Shown here piece by piece: positions 25,001-33,911 of a stretch of DNA of 64,000 bases; the stretch's first letter is position 1, and every line of letters starts with the position of its first letter. The DNA lies in the NCBI GenBank assembly GCA_941918925.1, contig OW799234.1, positions 71,733,043-71,797,042 on the forward strand. The letters run 5' to 3'. This DNA comes from Phyto melanocephala (lineage: Eukaryota > Arthropoda > Insecta > Diptera > Rhinophoridae). A program made the translations under genes and the position numbers. The notes beneath the pieces were generated by a model. The model made no database searches and was not told where the DNA came from. It worked only from the letters and a program-made list of their open reading frames with translations.

Positions 25001-28000
25001 ATGGATTAAAAAAAATATACATATTTTTGCATAAAAAATTTGCCAATAACTTTGCCGGTTAAGGACTAACTTTTACCAATATTTTTAAAGGCACATCATA
25101 TTGCATAAGTCTATAAATTATCATAGGGTAAAAAATATCAATTTTTATGGAAAAATAGAGGCAGACTTTTTTGTGCTTAAAAAATGTTAATATTGCAATT
25201 GTGCTGGATTTAAATAAAAATGGACTTTGCTCAATCGACTTACCTATTTATAAGCTTTCACTCTTTGGGATCGGAAATAAATATTGTAGAAATTATAAAC
25301 GGAATGACAAAGCTTGGCACCACAGGTGAAGTTTAATGTTATAACGAAACATTCTGGACTTATAGAATTTTATCAATAAATTGCATATTTAGAGAAAACT
25401 TTAAATAATGAACTCCAAAGTGTAAAGAATGAGCCTCGAATACCAGAGTCAACGAATCAGATACTGTGAAAAAGCCATTTTGCTCAACATTTTACACAAA
25501 ATTTTCATAAACTCGACACGTTTAAGAAGTAAAGCCGACCGCTTGTGAATTGACCTTATAAAAGTCTGAGTAACAATAAAACAAGTAAGAGCACTACATT
25601 CGACTGTGCCGAACTTTAGATACCCACTATCAATTCTGTTTTCTAGTTTTTATACCCTACACAGTGAAAAGGGTATATATAGGTTTGTCATTCCGTGTGA
25701 AATTTCTACAATTTTCATTTCCGACCCCATAAAGTATATATTTTCTGAAAGCTTATGAATAGGGGAGTCGATTAAGCTCTGTCCAGTCTGTCCGTCTGTC
25801 CATCTGACCGTCTGTCCGTGTGTATGTTGAAATCAACTTTTTGAAGCCCCCCGATATCGCTTGGACTCGGGTGAGGTATTAAAATATCAGAAATATTCGG
25901 GAGTAGATCGCTATTGAAAATCAGAAACATCGGTACATAAACAACTGAGATATGAGCAAAAACCCACGACCACCTCGATTTTTTTTTTCACAAAAACAAC
26001 ATTACAACAACAACATACATACATACAAACGTGTATACTGGTTAGAGAAAACGTGGCATCGAATCCCAGCTGAGCCAAAAATTTTTTTTTTTTTAATTTT
26101 TTTTTATTAGTTTTTTATTTTTTATTTAATATATTATTTATATTTTTATTATTATTATTTTTTTTAATTTTTTTTTGTTTTTTTTTATTTATTTTATTTT
26201 TTTGTTTTATATTTATTATATATATTTTAATTATTTTTTTTTTTTTTTTTTTAATTTTTTTTTATTTTTTTTTTACATACATACATAAATTTACAATTTT
26301 ACAATGGGATGTTTTTATATATGTATGTTTTTTATATGTATGTACGTATTTCATATGGGATGAATGGTGATACAAACTACTGTTATTGCATGACTACACG
26401 TTGTGAAGGGTATATATTTAAGATTCGGCACGGCCGAATATAGCGCTCTTACTTGTTTACCATAAAATTTATATTTTTATTAATAAATGTAATCATTGTA
26501 AAATATGGACAATTAGTTTAGTTTCAGTATTAACTATTTCCTAGTTATCTAATTTCTCGATTGGCCATTTTGTTTTTGCAATTTAATTACACATGACTAG
26601 GGCCATTTCAATGACTGTGCTGTTTGCATGCAAAAAGTACTCACTTCTAGAAAATTAAAGTTGATTCTACATTGATCTCGTCTTATCAAAGTGATGTTGC
26701 AAAATGTGGTTAAAAATTTTGTGAAAGATCGGATGCCTGCTGATGTGCTAGAGGTGGACAGTTGCCCTAAGTGATATTTCGTAATCAATTTCTGCATAAT
26801 ATTGGTTTTAATCAAACTGAATTTGGGTGTTTTAAGAAGTAATGATCACCTTAAGTTTGTTCAATCTTATTAATAAACTAATAAAAATAATGTTATCGGC
26901 TTAGTAGTTTTAAAATTATAAGCATAAAAAGTAGCTACTAACACAAATCTATGCTTATTACCGGAAAGAAAAGTTCACCGTTTGCCTTCGAATATAAATT
27001 TTTTTACAAAGTAATTTCGAATAAGATCCGAACTTAGGAATCACCTTTTTACATTTATTACTCCAAGGGCTCAATTCTCTCATTTTTTGAAACTATAAGC
27101 TGAAAAGTTTTTATACAAAAAATAGTATGGTGACACCATATGATATGACACACAAAAAGTTTTAATTTCACAGTTTCACAGAACTATTATTTTGCAATAA
27201 GAGCAATTAAATAAAAAAATAAAATAAAAACCCGAACAGCTGTACAAATTTGGCAACGAAGTAGTCATGGTGATATCCTCTAAGCGAGAGAGGGTTGCCA
27301 TTGTTGGTTTTAACACTTACTAACTAGATTCGTTTATTGTCTGCAAGAAGAAAAGCAAGTGAATTGAAATATAGGTTTTTGTTGTATGAAATCATTTGCC
27401 TGGAATAAGAGTCCATATTTAGTCCATACTTAGTTTTTTTAGTCTCATTACCTGGTGTGATTTTTTTGTTTGTGGGTGTGTGATAAACCACCCCAATTCG
27501 GCTTGGTTAAGCCGTGCATACCAGCGACGTCGACAATCTAATCACTTTCATTTGTAGCAAAAAAGTGGTATCACAAAATTTCACCCATGTCCACATGATA
27601 AAAATGGCAACAAAAAATATAAAATAATATTTCTTGCTGTTATATAGTTTCTTAAAGACAAAGTTAGTAGAATTTTTGCAAACTTAAATTTTAGTTCCTG
27701 AACTGGTGCAGTGGTCTTACAACAGGGTAAAGTTTCTGATAATCAACCGCCTCTACTTGTATGGCAAGTTTTATAATAATTGATGACACAGTAAGCAAAT
27801 CTTCCTTGCAGTATCTATCGGCACCTTGCTAGAAAGCTCGAGACTATATAAATCCTAAGTAGTTTTTTATTAAGAGGCAATTTCTGTTGATCAGCGATAG
27901 AATTAGATCTAGTATGCTGAGAGATGTAAATAAAACAATCTTAAATAAGTCGAACAAGCAACCAGTTAACTCTCTCGAAAGTCAAAAGCATCCCAAAACG

Positions 28001-28452
28001 TTAATGGTTGAGTAAGTTCTAACACAGGGTCAAGAATCTGTCATTAGACCACCGGCTTCTCTTTACTTGCTTGGGAATAACCACATTTGCCACTTGATCT
28101 CCGAAGAGTCCTTACTAATAACCAGTCTACAATAAGTTCTAGCAGCTTACCGACTATTGGGTGGTTATATTCTGAATTAAAAGTTATCGACAAGAGACGG
28201 GAAATTTTTTTACTTGTGAAAAAAAATTAAACAAATATCAAGTTGTGAAAAAATATTGATTCATTCTCAGTTTCTTATCCCTGAAAAATTATTCCAGCTT
28301 TTTTAATTGTTTCATTTGATTACTAATTTGAAATCGACTTAAGCCAAATTGAAAATATTTATATTTTTACAAATTACTTAACATACAGCCATACAGCCAT
28401 ATACATACATACATATATACATACATACATACATACATACATACATACATAC

Positions 28453-28483
<31 letters not shown>

Positions 28484-29266
28484 CATACATACATACATAC
28501 ATACATACATACATACATACATACATACATACAGCCATACAGCCATATACATACATACATACATACATACATACATACATACATACATACATACATACAT
28601 ACATACATACATACATACATACATACATACATACATACATACATACATACATACATACATACATACATACATTTTAGCAAAATAAAGTTAAATTCCAAAA
28701 AAATACAGAAATGTTGATTTGTTGCGATTTTTATTTTATTAAAAAAAAACCCCGCCTTCTTGTATGTGGCGCAAATAACAATCTAATTTCAAATTCAAAA
28801 AGAATATGTAATAAATATGAAAAAAAAGTAAATGCATAATGTTTAAAAGTAGGTAACTAAACAATTGATATGATTCGGTAATTGATTGAAAAAAAAACAA
28901 AGAATTGGTAACATACTTAGTTAGTTAGTTAGTGGCTGCTATAGTTAGAAACAGTTGCTTGTGCCTGCTAAGCTTACACATACACAACATATAGTAAATA
29001 TTGGCATAATTAAGTCATATTTTTCCTTTTTTTTTTAAACGAAATCGGTTCGTTTGGGTACGGTTGGTATGTCAGCTGTCTGCAGTACAAGTAATTTTGA
29101 AAGTAAAATGCCAAGTGAATTGCCTTAAACCAATTAACCATAACATACCACTAGTAGAAATATAATTCTATTACAAAAATGTTTAAAGTTAATATTTGTG
29201 TGTGTAACTTTTTGCGTACTTACCATTAGATACCATAAGGGCTAAAATTAACAATTTAAAAGCCAT
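9811..29266 (-). CDS. Peritrophin-A: Peritrophin-A / obstructor-C-like secreted chitin-binding protein, 4 coding exons
   Basis: Exons in transcript order are 29224-29266, 11512-11727, 11245-11439 and 9811-10037. They join in phase to 226 residues (Drosophila protein about 230). The protein starts with a signal peptide (MAFKLLILALMVSNVYS). Three type-2 chitin-binding domains follow at about residues 25-80, 95-148 and 157-219, each with six cysteines (ECPEKHGVQAYAHTEQCDQF; PGCEYQFGIY; VGFKCPTKVDG). The protein is expected in apical extracellular matrix such as cuticle or tracheal lining, where obstructors bind and organise chitin. Intron 1 is 17.5 kb and packed with transposons, against 72 bp for intron 2 and 1.2 kb for intron 3. 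The neighbour obst-A is on the same strand with the same architecture. Confidence 0.93.
10621..10933. mobile_element. 313-bp MITE with TTA target duplication (in Peritrophin-A intron 3)
   Basis: Terminal inverted repeats AGGCCATGACTGACTATC and complement are perfect over about 18 bp. TTA flanks both ends (10618-10620 and 10934-10936). The 3-bp TTA target points to PIF/Harbinger-type mobilisation. There is no coding capacity. Confidence 0.8.
11245..11439 (-). CDS. Peritrophin-A: Peritrophin-A exon 3 (ChtBD2 domain 2)
   Basis: Encodes PTPISSPGCEYQFGIYTVSK through CNWPDQLLETCNPE, bounded by acceptor CTTAAAG and donor GTAAAA. Six cysteines are visible. Confidence 0.9.
11512..11727 (-). CDS. Peritrophin-A: Peritrophin-A exon 2 (ChtBD2 domain 1)
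   Basis: Acceptor CTTTTAAG ends just above 11727 and the donor GTAAGT follows the CAATGGGATC codons. Only this acceptor keeps the frame from exon 1 (VYSIPVDSIECPEK). The nearer TATAG would shift it. Confidence 0.88.
11803..12125 (+). mobile_element. mini-me/DINE-1-like fragment, tRNA-module subfamily
   Basis: Has TTTGTCATTCCGTGTGAAAT, the core, a single GTCTGTCCGT, then TATACTGGTTAGAG and ATCGAATCCCAGC. The GTCY tract and the region after the tRNA-like module are collapsed. Confidence 0.75.
12261..12960. other. intronic DNA, nothing recognised
   Basis: Inside Peritrophin-A intron 1. There is no open frame with family similarity and no shared repeat. Confidence 0.5.
12963..13547 (-). mobile_element. 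mariner-superfamily element, internally deleted
   Basis: Inverted ends CAGGGTGTCC...GGACACCCTG are bounded by TA on both sides. On the minus strand the interior reads WFQQDGVTLHTARITMKSL, then DIDWPLRSPDLTAPDFFL, a stop, and KSKVYANKPEMLDQLKQNI to LLSDIVFHT. The second and third catalytic Asp are present with 36 residues between them. The N-terminal DNA-binding half and the first Asp are deleted, and one stop interrupts the rest. Confidence 0.88.
13738..14094. mobile_element. TIR element of the CAAGGC family, 8-bp target duplication GGCAGAGT
   Basis: Starts CAAGGCATATCC and ends GAATTCGCCTTG. Perfect 8-bp direct repeats GGCAGAGT sit at 13730-13737 and 14095-14102. An 8-bp target fits hAT or P-type transposases. 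It is non-coding. A second internal CAAGGCCAATTCGTAT suggests nesting or rearrangement. A relative lies at 48910-49242. Confidence 0.82.
14103..15399. other. intronic DNA, nothing recognised
   Basis: AT-rich, inside Peritrophin-A intron 1. The open frame at 14373-14633 is His-rich with no family signal. Confidence 0.5.
15400..16012 (-). mobile_element. non-autonomous Helitron, family A
   Basis: On the minus strand it begins TCTATATATATAAAAGTG and ends CTAG, flanked by A and T as expected for Helitron insertion. About four tandem units of about 120 bp carry GGGCGTGGC and GTGTGCAAAGTTTCA. The 3' GC-rich end is degraded. Confidence 0.82.
16013..16779 (-). mobile_element. Helitron-like family B debris with internal repeats
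   Basis: A 5'-end block of about 90 bp (GAATGTGTATGCAAAATTTC, GGTTCAGCCGTTTCGG) occurs at both 16016 and 16687. Between them lie about four degenerate units of about 120 bp with ACCACGCCCACTTATCC, CCCGCCCATTTTCGG and TTCACTTTGTATGG. The block sits between two family A copies. Confidence 0.6.
16780..17507 (-). mobile_element. non-autonomous Helitron, family A
   Basis: Minus-strand ends are TCTATATATATAAAAG and CTAG, between A and T. About five internal units of about 120 bp are present, plus a GC-rich 3' end (CGGCACGCGTTGCTACGCC on the plus strand) able to pair as the 3' hairpin. Confidence 0.85.
17682..17757. repeat. short imperfect hairpin
   Basis: GGATGAGCCAT...GGGTTTAAATTT pairs imperfectly with AAATTTAAAC...ATGGCCCATCC. 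It may be a tiny MITE relic. Confidence 0.5.
17931..18410 (-). mobile_element. mini-me/DINE-1-like element, tRNA-module subfamily, 5'-truncated
   Basis: Read in reverse it carries the 3' palindrome (ATTCGGC/GCCGAAT class), an A/T-rich expansion at 18128-18192, the tRNA-like module (GGCTCAGCCGGGGTTCGATG on the plus strand) and the CTCATATCTTAGTT block, and then breaks off. Confidence 0.75.
19263..21306 (-). mobile_element. 2.0-kb non-autonomous Helitron with proven empty site
   Basis: On the minus strand it begins TCTATATATATAAAAGAG and ends with hairpin CGCTA-ACGAAG-TAGCG, nine bases and CTAG. It interrupts GTCTA/TAGTATAAC, which is intact at 32199-32212, so the ends and the A/T insertion site are directly shown. 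About nine tandem units of about 118 bp (AAAGTACCAT, AAAAAGTACCTTTTT, CGCCCATAACATTTT) fill 19315-20400, roughly alternating between two subtypes. No Rep/helicase coding is present. Confidence 0.92.
21395..22526 (-). mobile_element. mini-me/DINE-1-like element, long subfamily (within block copy 1)
   Basis: Opens AACAAATAAGAGTGCTATA and closes GAAGGGTTATAAC on the plus strand, with a degenerate core near 22440. It shares every feature with 32290-33428. Confidence 0.7.
22576..23690. other. intronic DNA, nothing recognised
   Basis: AT-rich Peritrophin-A intron 1 sequence without supported features. Confidence 0.5.
23697..24145 (-). mobile_element. 5'-truncated non-LTR retrotransposon 3' end
   Basis: The minus strand reads DYCRMCEDEEELETVEHIVC then HCPRLHNHRLKWLGKRFHDE and a stop. 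This is the Cys/His C-terminal motif typical of ORF2 in Jockey/I-group elements. A 3' UTR follows, then a short (TACC)n tail at 23697-23711. It is truncated at the N-terminal side near 24145. Confidence 0.78.
24518..25344 (-). mobile_element. mini-me/DINE-1-like element, long subfamily
   Basis: Plus-strand text runs from AAGTGCTATATTCGGCCATG to CACAGGTGAAGTTTAATG. The GTCY tract has been lost, but the core (GGGATCGGAAATAAATATTG) remains. Confidence 0.7.
25580..25635 (-). mobile_element. mini-me 3'-end fragment
   Basis: AACAAGTAAGAGCACTACAT with a degenerate palindrome, joined head-on to the following plus-strand element. Confidence 0.55.
25651..26457 (+). mobile_element. mini-me/DINE-1-like element, full length, tRNA-module subfamily
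   Basis: This is the best plus-strand example. It has 5' TATACCCTACACAGTG, the core GACCCCATAAAGTATATATT, GTCY tract 25783-25822 and tRNA-like module 26034-26076. A T-rich expansion spans 26080-26275, and the 3' hairpin ATTCGGC-ACG-GCCGAAT is followed by ATAGCGCTCTTACTTGTTT. Confidence 0.85.
26034..26090 (+). other. tRNA-like module inside mini-me element
   Basis: TATACTGGTTAGAG resembles an A box/D arm and GGCATCGAATCCCAGCTGAG resembles a B box/T arm plus acceptor strand. They are only about 7 bases apart, so the anticodon arm is missing. A run of T follows. It recurs in the same place in at least six other copies. Confidence 0.55.
26458..28370. other. intronic DNA, nothing recognised
   Basis: AT-rich sequence of Peritrophin-A intron 1 with no supported gene or shared repeat. 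Confidence 0.5.
28382..28672. repeat. (ATAC)n microsatellite, about 290 bp
   Basis: Near-perfect tetranucleotide array with two islands of ACAGCCATACAGCC. It creates long artificial MYVC-repeat frames on the minus strand. Confidence 0.97.
28673..29220. other. 5' end of Peritrophin-A intron 1
   Basis: Holds a short (TTAG)n run near 28916 and otherwise nothing recognised. Confidence 0.5.
29224..29266 (-). CDS. Peritrophin-A: Peritrophin-A exon 1 (signal peptide)
   Basis: Reads MAFKLLILALMVSN plus one base, then donor GTAAGT. It is too short for ORF scans and is supported by the hydrophobic signal sequence and by phase agreement with exon 2. Confidence 0.85.
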
Positions 29267-29316
29267 ATTTAGTAACGTGTTTCTTCCCTCTCTCTCTTTA
29301 TTTACTTTTTTGTTGT

Positions 29317-29360
29317 AGTGATTGAAAGTTTATTACGTTAAACAATTAAATACGTTTATA
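29317..29360 (-). promoter_or_regulatory. Peritrophin-A: possible Peritrophin-A core promoter
   Basis: On the minus strand TATAAA (29360-29355) lies 37 bases before an initiator-like TCAATC (29325-29320). This start would give a 5' UTR of about 57 bases. The spacing is longer than ideal and the initiator is imperfect. Confidence 0.3.
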
Positions 29361-29369
29361 AATTATTTT

Positions 29370-29940
29370 TTAATTTCGATTTATTTTTTTTTCAAAATTT
29401 GCATACGTTTACACGAACAGTCGTTAAAAAAATGTTTTAACAAGTATTAGTGAGTTGTAGCAGTTGGCTTTTATTGGTGGCTTACGTTTTTCGGTAAAAC
29501 TTGTGTTTCGTTTATTTTAGTTCCGTGCGAAAAGTACGTTTTAACGGTTACACGTTCCAAACTAAACTAAACATCATTATTTTAAACCAAAGTTTGCAAA
29601 GCTTATCTGTCATTTACTTGTTGTACCATGTGTTTTTTCTGTGTGTGTGTGTGTTTATTTCTCTGTGTATTTTTGGTTGTTATTTTTTGAAATCTCTCCC
29701 TTTTGCCAAAAAATCTTTACAATTTAAACGAAATATTTAATTTTTCATTATTTTAATTTCAAATTCATAAGTGTCAGTTCATTTTATTTGTTATCTTTTA
29801 GGGCATACATATGTTTGAGAGTCATAACAATTTTATTTATAAAGGACTCACAAACGACAGGGAAGTTAAAAAGTTAACAGTAAACTATGACATATATTTC
29901 GGTAATCAGCGAAATAGGCAATAGATTTTATTTTTAAATA
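29370..29940. other. upstream of Peritrophin-A, nothing firmly recognised
   Basis: A candidate regulatory region for the minus-strand gene. It has a (GT)n run at about 29640. Confidence 0.4.
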
Positions 29941-29943
29941 TAA

Positions 29944-30767
29944 CTAGCCAAACCCGGCGCGCGTTGCTACGCCCCTTAATGAATTTGAAATGCGTTCTGA
30001 ATTTTAATTGAATATCAAGTGCAAAAACCTAAATATTATAATTTTTTTTATGGGCGTGGCATTGCTCACTTTTTTAATCGCGAAATTGTAAAGTCATAAC
30101 AGCTCAATATGTGTGCAAAGTTTCAGAAGAATCGGACCAGTGCAAGTACCTCAAAATTATAATGGTTTTTATGGGTGTGGCCCTGCCCACTTTTCTTTTC
30201 ACGAAATTGTAAAGTCATAATATCTCAATATGTGTGCAAAGTTTCAGTATAATCGGTCCAGTGCAAGTACCTCAAAATGATACCTGTTTTTTATAGGCAT
30301 GGCACTGCCAACTTTTCTAATCACGAAATTATTTAGGCATGGCAGCTCGATATGTGTGCAAAGTTTCAGAAAATTCGGTCCAGTGCAAGTAGCTAAAACT
30401 GATAACTAATTTTTTGTGGGCGTGGCCCCGCCCACTTTTTAATCACGAAATTATAGAGTCATGACAGCTTAATATGTGTGCAAAGTTTCAGAAAAATCGG
30501 TCCAGTGCAAGTACCTCAAAATTTAAACTTTTTTAGGGTCGTGGCCCCGCCTACTTTTCTTATCACAAAATTTTTTAGTCATGACAGCTCGATATGTGTG
30601 CAAAGTTTCAGAAAAATCGGTCAAGTGCAAGTTGCTAAAACTGATAACTAATTTTTTATGGGCGTGGCCCCGCCCACTTTTTTCCACCCATAAACACTCC
30701 CTGGTATGTGTACAACAACTTACCAAAGTTTGAGCCCGATCGGTTTTACAGTTTCGGAGTCTATAGC

Positions 30768-30812
<45 letters not shown>

Positions 30813-30832
30813 TTCACTTTTATATATATAGA
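29944..30832 (-). mobile_element. non-autonomous Helitron, family A
   Basis: Minus-strand 5' TCTATATATATAAAAGTG and 3' CTAG with GC-rich palindromic 3' end (CCGGCGCGCGTTGCTACGCC on plus). About six internal units of about 115 bp and a (CA)n run at 30768-30808 are present. Flanks are A and T. Confidence 0.88.
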
Positions 30833-31044
30833 TTAAAAATATCCTCCTTTCAAAATATTAGTCTATTTAGTTCCAATACGGCAACGCTAAAGGCGAAAAA
30901 TATATTGTAGAAACAATTTATATCATAAAAACAAACATTTGTTTAAGATTTTCGGCCATATTTACTTTTGATTTGTAGTTGTCAACTCTAGTTAAAATTG
31001 ACTTTTTATTATTTAACTATTTATTTATTGGTTAACTTAACAAT

Positions 31045-31328
31045 AACAAGTAACAGTGCTATATTGGTCCGTGCCGAATCTTATATACCCTTCACAACGT
31101 GTAGTCATGCAATAACAATTGTTTGTATCAATCACCATTCATAAAAAACATGTCAAAACCATACATATAAAAACATCCCATTGTAAAATTATAAATTGAG
31201 TATGTATGTTTTTCTAAAAAAAAAAATTACAAAAAATATATATTAAAAACAAAAAAAAAGACAATAAAAAAATACAAAAAAAATTTAAAAAAAAATTAAA
31301 AAATATTTTTAAAAAAATATATTAAAAA
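31045..31328 (-). mobile_element. mini-me/DINE-1-like 3' half
   Basis: AACAAGTAACAGTGCTATAT to an A-rich tail at 31217-31328. It is directly followed by a second copy in the same orientation. Confidence 0.7.
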
Positions 31329-31961
31329 ACAAGTAAGAGCGGTATATTCGGCCGTGCCGAATCTTATATACCCTTCACAACGTGTAGTCATGCAATAACA
31401 GTAGTTTGTATCACCATTCATTTCATATGAAATATTTACATACAAATAAAAAACAAACATATATAAAAACATTCCATTGTAAAATTATAAATTTACGTAT
31501 GTATGTTAAAAAAAAAATAAAAAAAAAAAATTAAAAAGAAAATTTAAAAAAAAAAATTAAAAAAAAAAAATTAAAAAAAAAAATTAAAAAAAAAATTTTT
31601 TAAAAAATAATTAAAATATATATAATTAATATAAAACAAAAAAAAATAAAAAAAAAATTAAAAAAAAAAAATAATAAAAATATAAATAATATATTAAATA
31701 AAAAATAAAAAAAAAAATAAAAAAAAATATTAAAAAAAAAAAAATTTCAGCTGGGATTCGATGCCACGTTTTCTCTAACCAGTATACACGTTTGTATGTA
31801 TGTATGTTGTTGTTGTAATGTTGTTTTTGTGAAAAAAAAATTGAGGTGGTCGTGGGTTTTTGCTCATATCTCAGTTGTTTATGTACCGATGTTTCTGATT
31901 TTCAATACCCGAATATTTCTGATATTTTAATACCTCACCCGGGTCCAAGCGCTGTCGGGGG

Positions 31962-33472
31962 CAATATGAAAATTTGATTTTGCCACGTCCTTCCGCTAGC
32001 AGACCAAAAATCAAAAATCAGACTTCACAGTGTCACCCGCCAAAATATACTGAAGATTCCTCAAAATCGGCCCAGCCGTTTTGGAGTCCATACGTTACAT
32101 ACATACATACATCCTGTATTATATATATAAGAAGATATCTCTCTTTCATCGTTAATATTTTTATTAAACTCAATGTCTTTAATTACCAATAGTTTATAGT
32201 CTATAGTATAACAAACCACTTTTTTTTTCGCAATTTGAGATATTGCTAAAATGTTGTTCTTTGTAAAGCATTTATCGCAATTTTGATTTAAACAAATAAG
32301 AGTGCTATATTTGGCGGTGCCAAATCCGAAAACACCCTTTGTCATCATGTAAAAAGGCATAGCGAACACATCGTAGTTTAGCCTAGATTTCAGATTTAAG
32401 AGAGCTGGTATACCCTGTACCTGTTTTCGGTCTTTTAGTGTCCCTCTTTTTCAACCTAACCTAAGGCTATATGATATTATTTTTTCCGATGCCATATAAA
32501 TATATGTATTTTTTTAGATTTTTAATTAATTAGCTGTATTTAAATAGTTAAGCTCTTTTATTTGATACCCATATTTTACTGTATTCTACTGTTCGAGCCC
32601 TTCCTTTTATTTGTTACCAATGTTGAGGCAATTGAAGTGAATGCATTTTTAATTACTAGATTCGACTTATATATGAATTTATTATACGCAATTTTTTTAT
32701 TAGCGGCCATCATAGATTTTCAACTTATTTATAGCGTATTTTATTTCCATATCGCTTTAATCTGTTTTTCGAAAGCTGAAAAAATCGAATTTTGTCTTTG
32801 AATTTTAGAAAAACACCAAAGTTGTTGTACTTTAGTGCTTATATCTTAGTAAGTCTCCCGCCCATTTGTCAGTTTATCTCAGGAATAATTTTCAAGACTC
32901 TGGTTTGTAGTTGGATTTCTTTAGGATGTCCAAAATTTATTAAAAATCCGGAGTAACTTGATATATTTAAAAAAGGTATATAATAAAAAAAATTGCCTAT
33001 AACTTTGCCGATTAGTGGCCGATTTATCCAAATTTTTTTACGAAAAGTTTTAGGAAACCTATCTATTAATTATATTAGGCTGAAAAATATTAATGTTTAT
33101 GGTCAAAATATGAGAAAAAAAAAACAGAGACAATCCTGTTTATATGCTTACATCTCAGAAAGTTATGGGACAATTGTGCTGGATTTCAATAGCAATTCAT
33201 TTCCGGATATTTGCAAAATATTAATATTAAGTATAGATCTCTGCAACATTTGGAGGCTTCGAAAGGTTGATTTCAGACAACACACGGACATACAGAGTGA
33301 AGCAAAGTGATCAAACGACTTTCCTCTTCCTTTAGAAGATACATGAGGTCGGAAATGAATATTTCAGAAATTACAAATTGAATGACAAAGCTGTATACAG
33401 CCATGGCATCACAAGTGAAGGGTTATAACATTTAAAAAAAATATATAATAACTTTTACTCACTCTTATTTAG
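31962..33472. repeat. duplicated repeat block, copy 2 (no Helitron)
   Basis: Nearly identical to 19023-19262 plus 21307-22575. It includes a mini-me copy at 32290-33428. The empty Helitron site is between 32203 and 32204. Confidence 0.88.
32290..33428 (-). mobile_element. mini-me/DINE-1-like element, long subfamily (within block copy 2)
   Basis: Same structure as 21395-22526 and slightly less eroded in the region around 32690. Confidence 0.7.
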
Positions 33473-33850
33473 TTTGTATGTATGTATGTTGTTGTTGTAA
33501 TGTTGTTTTTGTGAAAAAAAAATTGAGGTGGTCGTGGGTTTTTGCTCATATCTCAGTTGTTTATGTACCGATGTTTCTGATTTTCAATACCCGAATATTT
33601 CTGATATTTTAATACCTCACCCGGGTCCAAGCGCTGTCGGGGGGCTTCAAAAAGTTGATTTCAACATACACACGGACAGACGGTCAGACGGACAGACTGA
33701 CAGAGCTTACTCGACTTCCCTATTCATAAGCTTTCAGAAAATATATACTTTATGGGGTCGGAAATGAAAATTGTAGAAATTTCACACGGAATGACAAACC
33801 TATATATACCCTTTTTCACTGTGTGAAGGGTATAATAATAAAAATGTAAA

Positions 33851-33870
33851 TCTATATATATAAAAGTGAA

Positions 33871-33911
<41 letters not shown>

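Larger units (their letters stand above)
31329..33834 (-). mobile_element. mini-me/DINE-1-like element, tRNA-module subfamily, split by 1.5-kb block
   Basis: Outer parts are 31329-31961 and 33473-33834. The first has the 3' palindrome, a 240-bp A-rich expansion and the tRNA-like module. The second has the GTCY tract (33675-33700), core and 5' end. About 171 bp (TTTGTATGTATG to GCTGTCGGGG) is present on both sides of the inserted block. Confidence 0.82.

Noticed and set aside
26034..26080. tRNA gene
   Set aside because: The anticodon arm is absent, A and B boxes are only about 7 bases apart, and no acceptor stem can be formed. It is kept only as a tRNA-like module.
28367..28698. Three overlapping minus-strand open frames of repeated MYVC residues
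   Set aside because: They are translations of the (ATAC)n microsatellite in different frames.
30523..30807. Minus-strand frame beginning with Cys-Val repeats, and similar frames at 17346-17540 and 33866-34108
   Set aside because: They are readings of the (GT)n start and internal repeats of family A Helitrons; the same peptide recurs because the DNA repeats.
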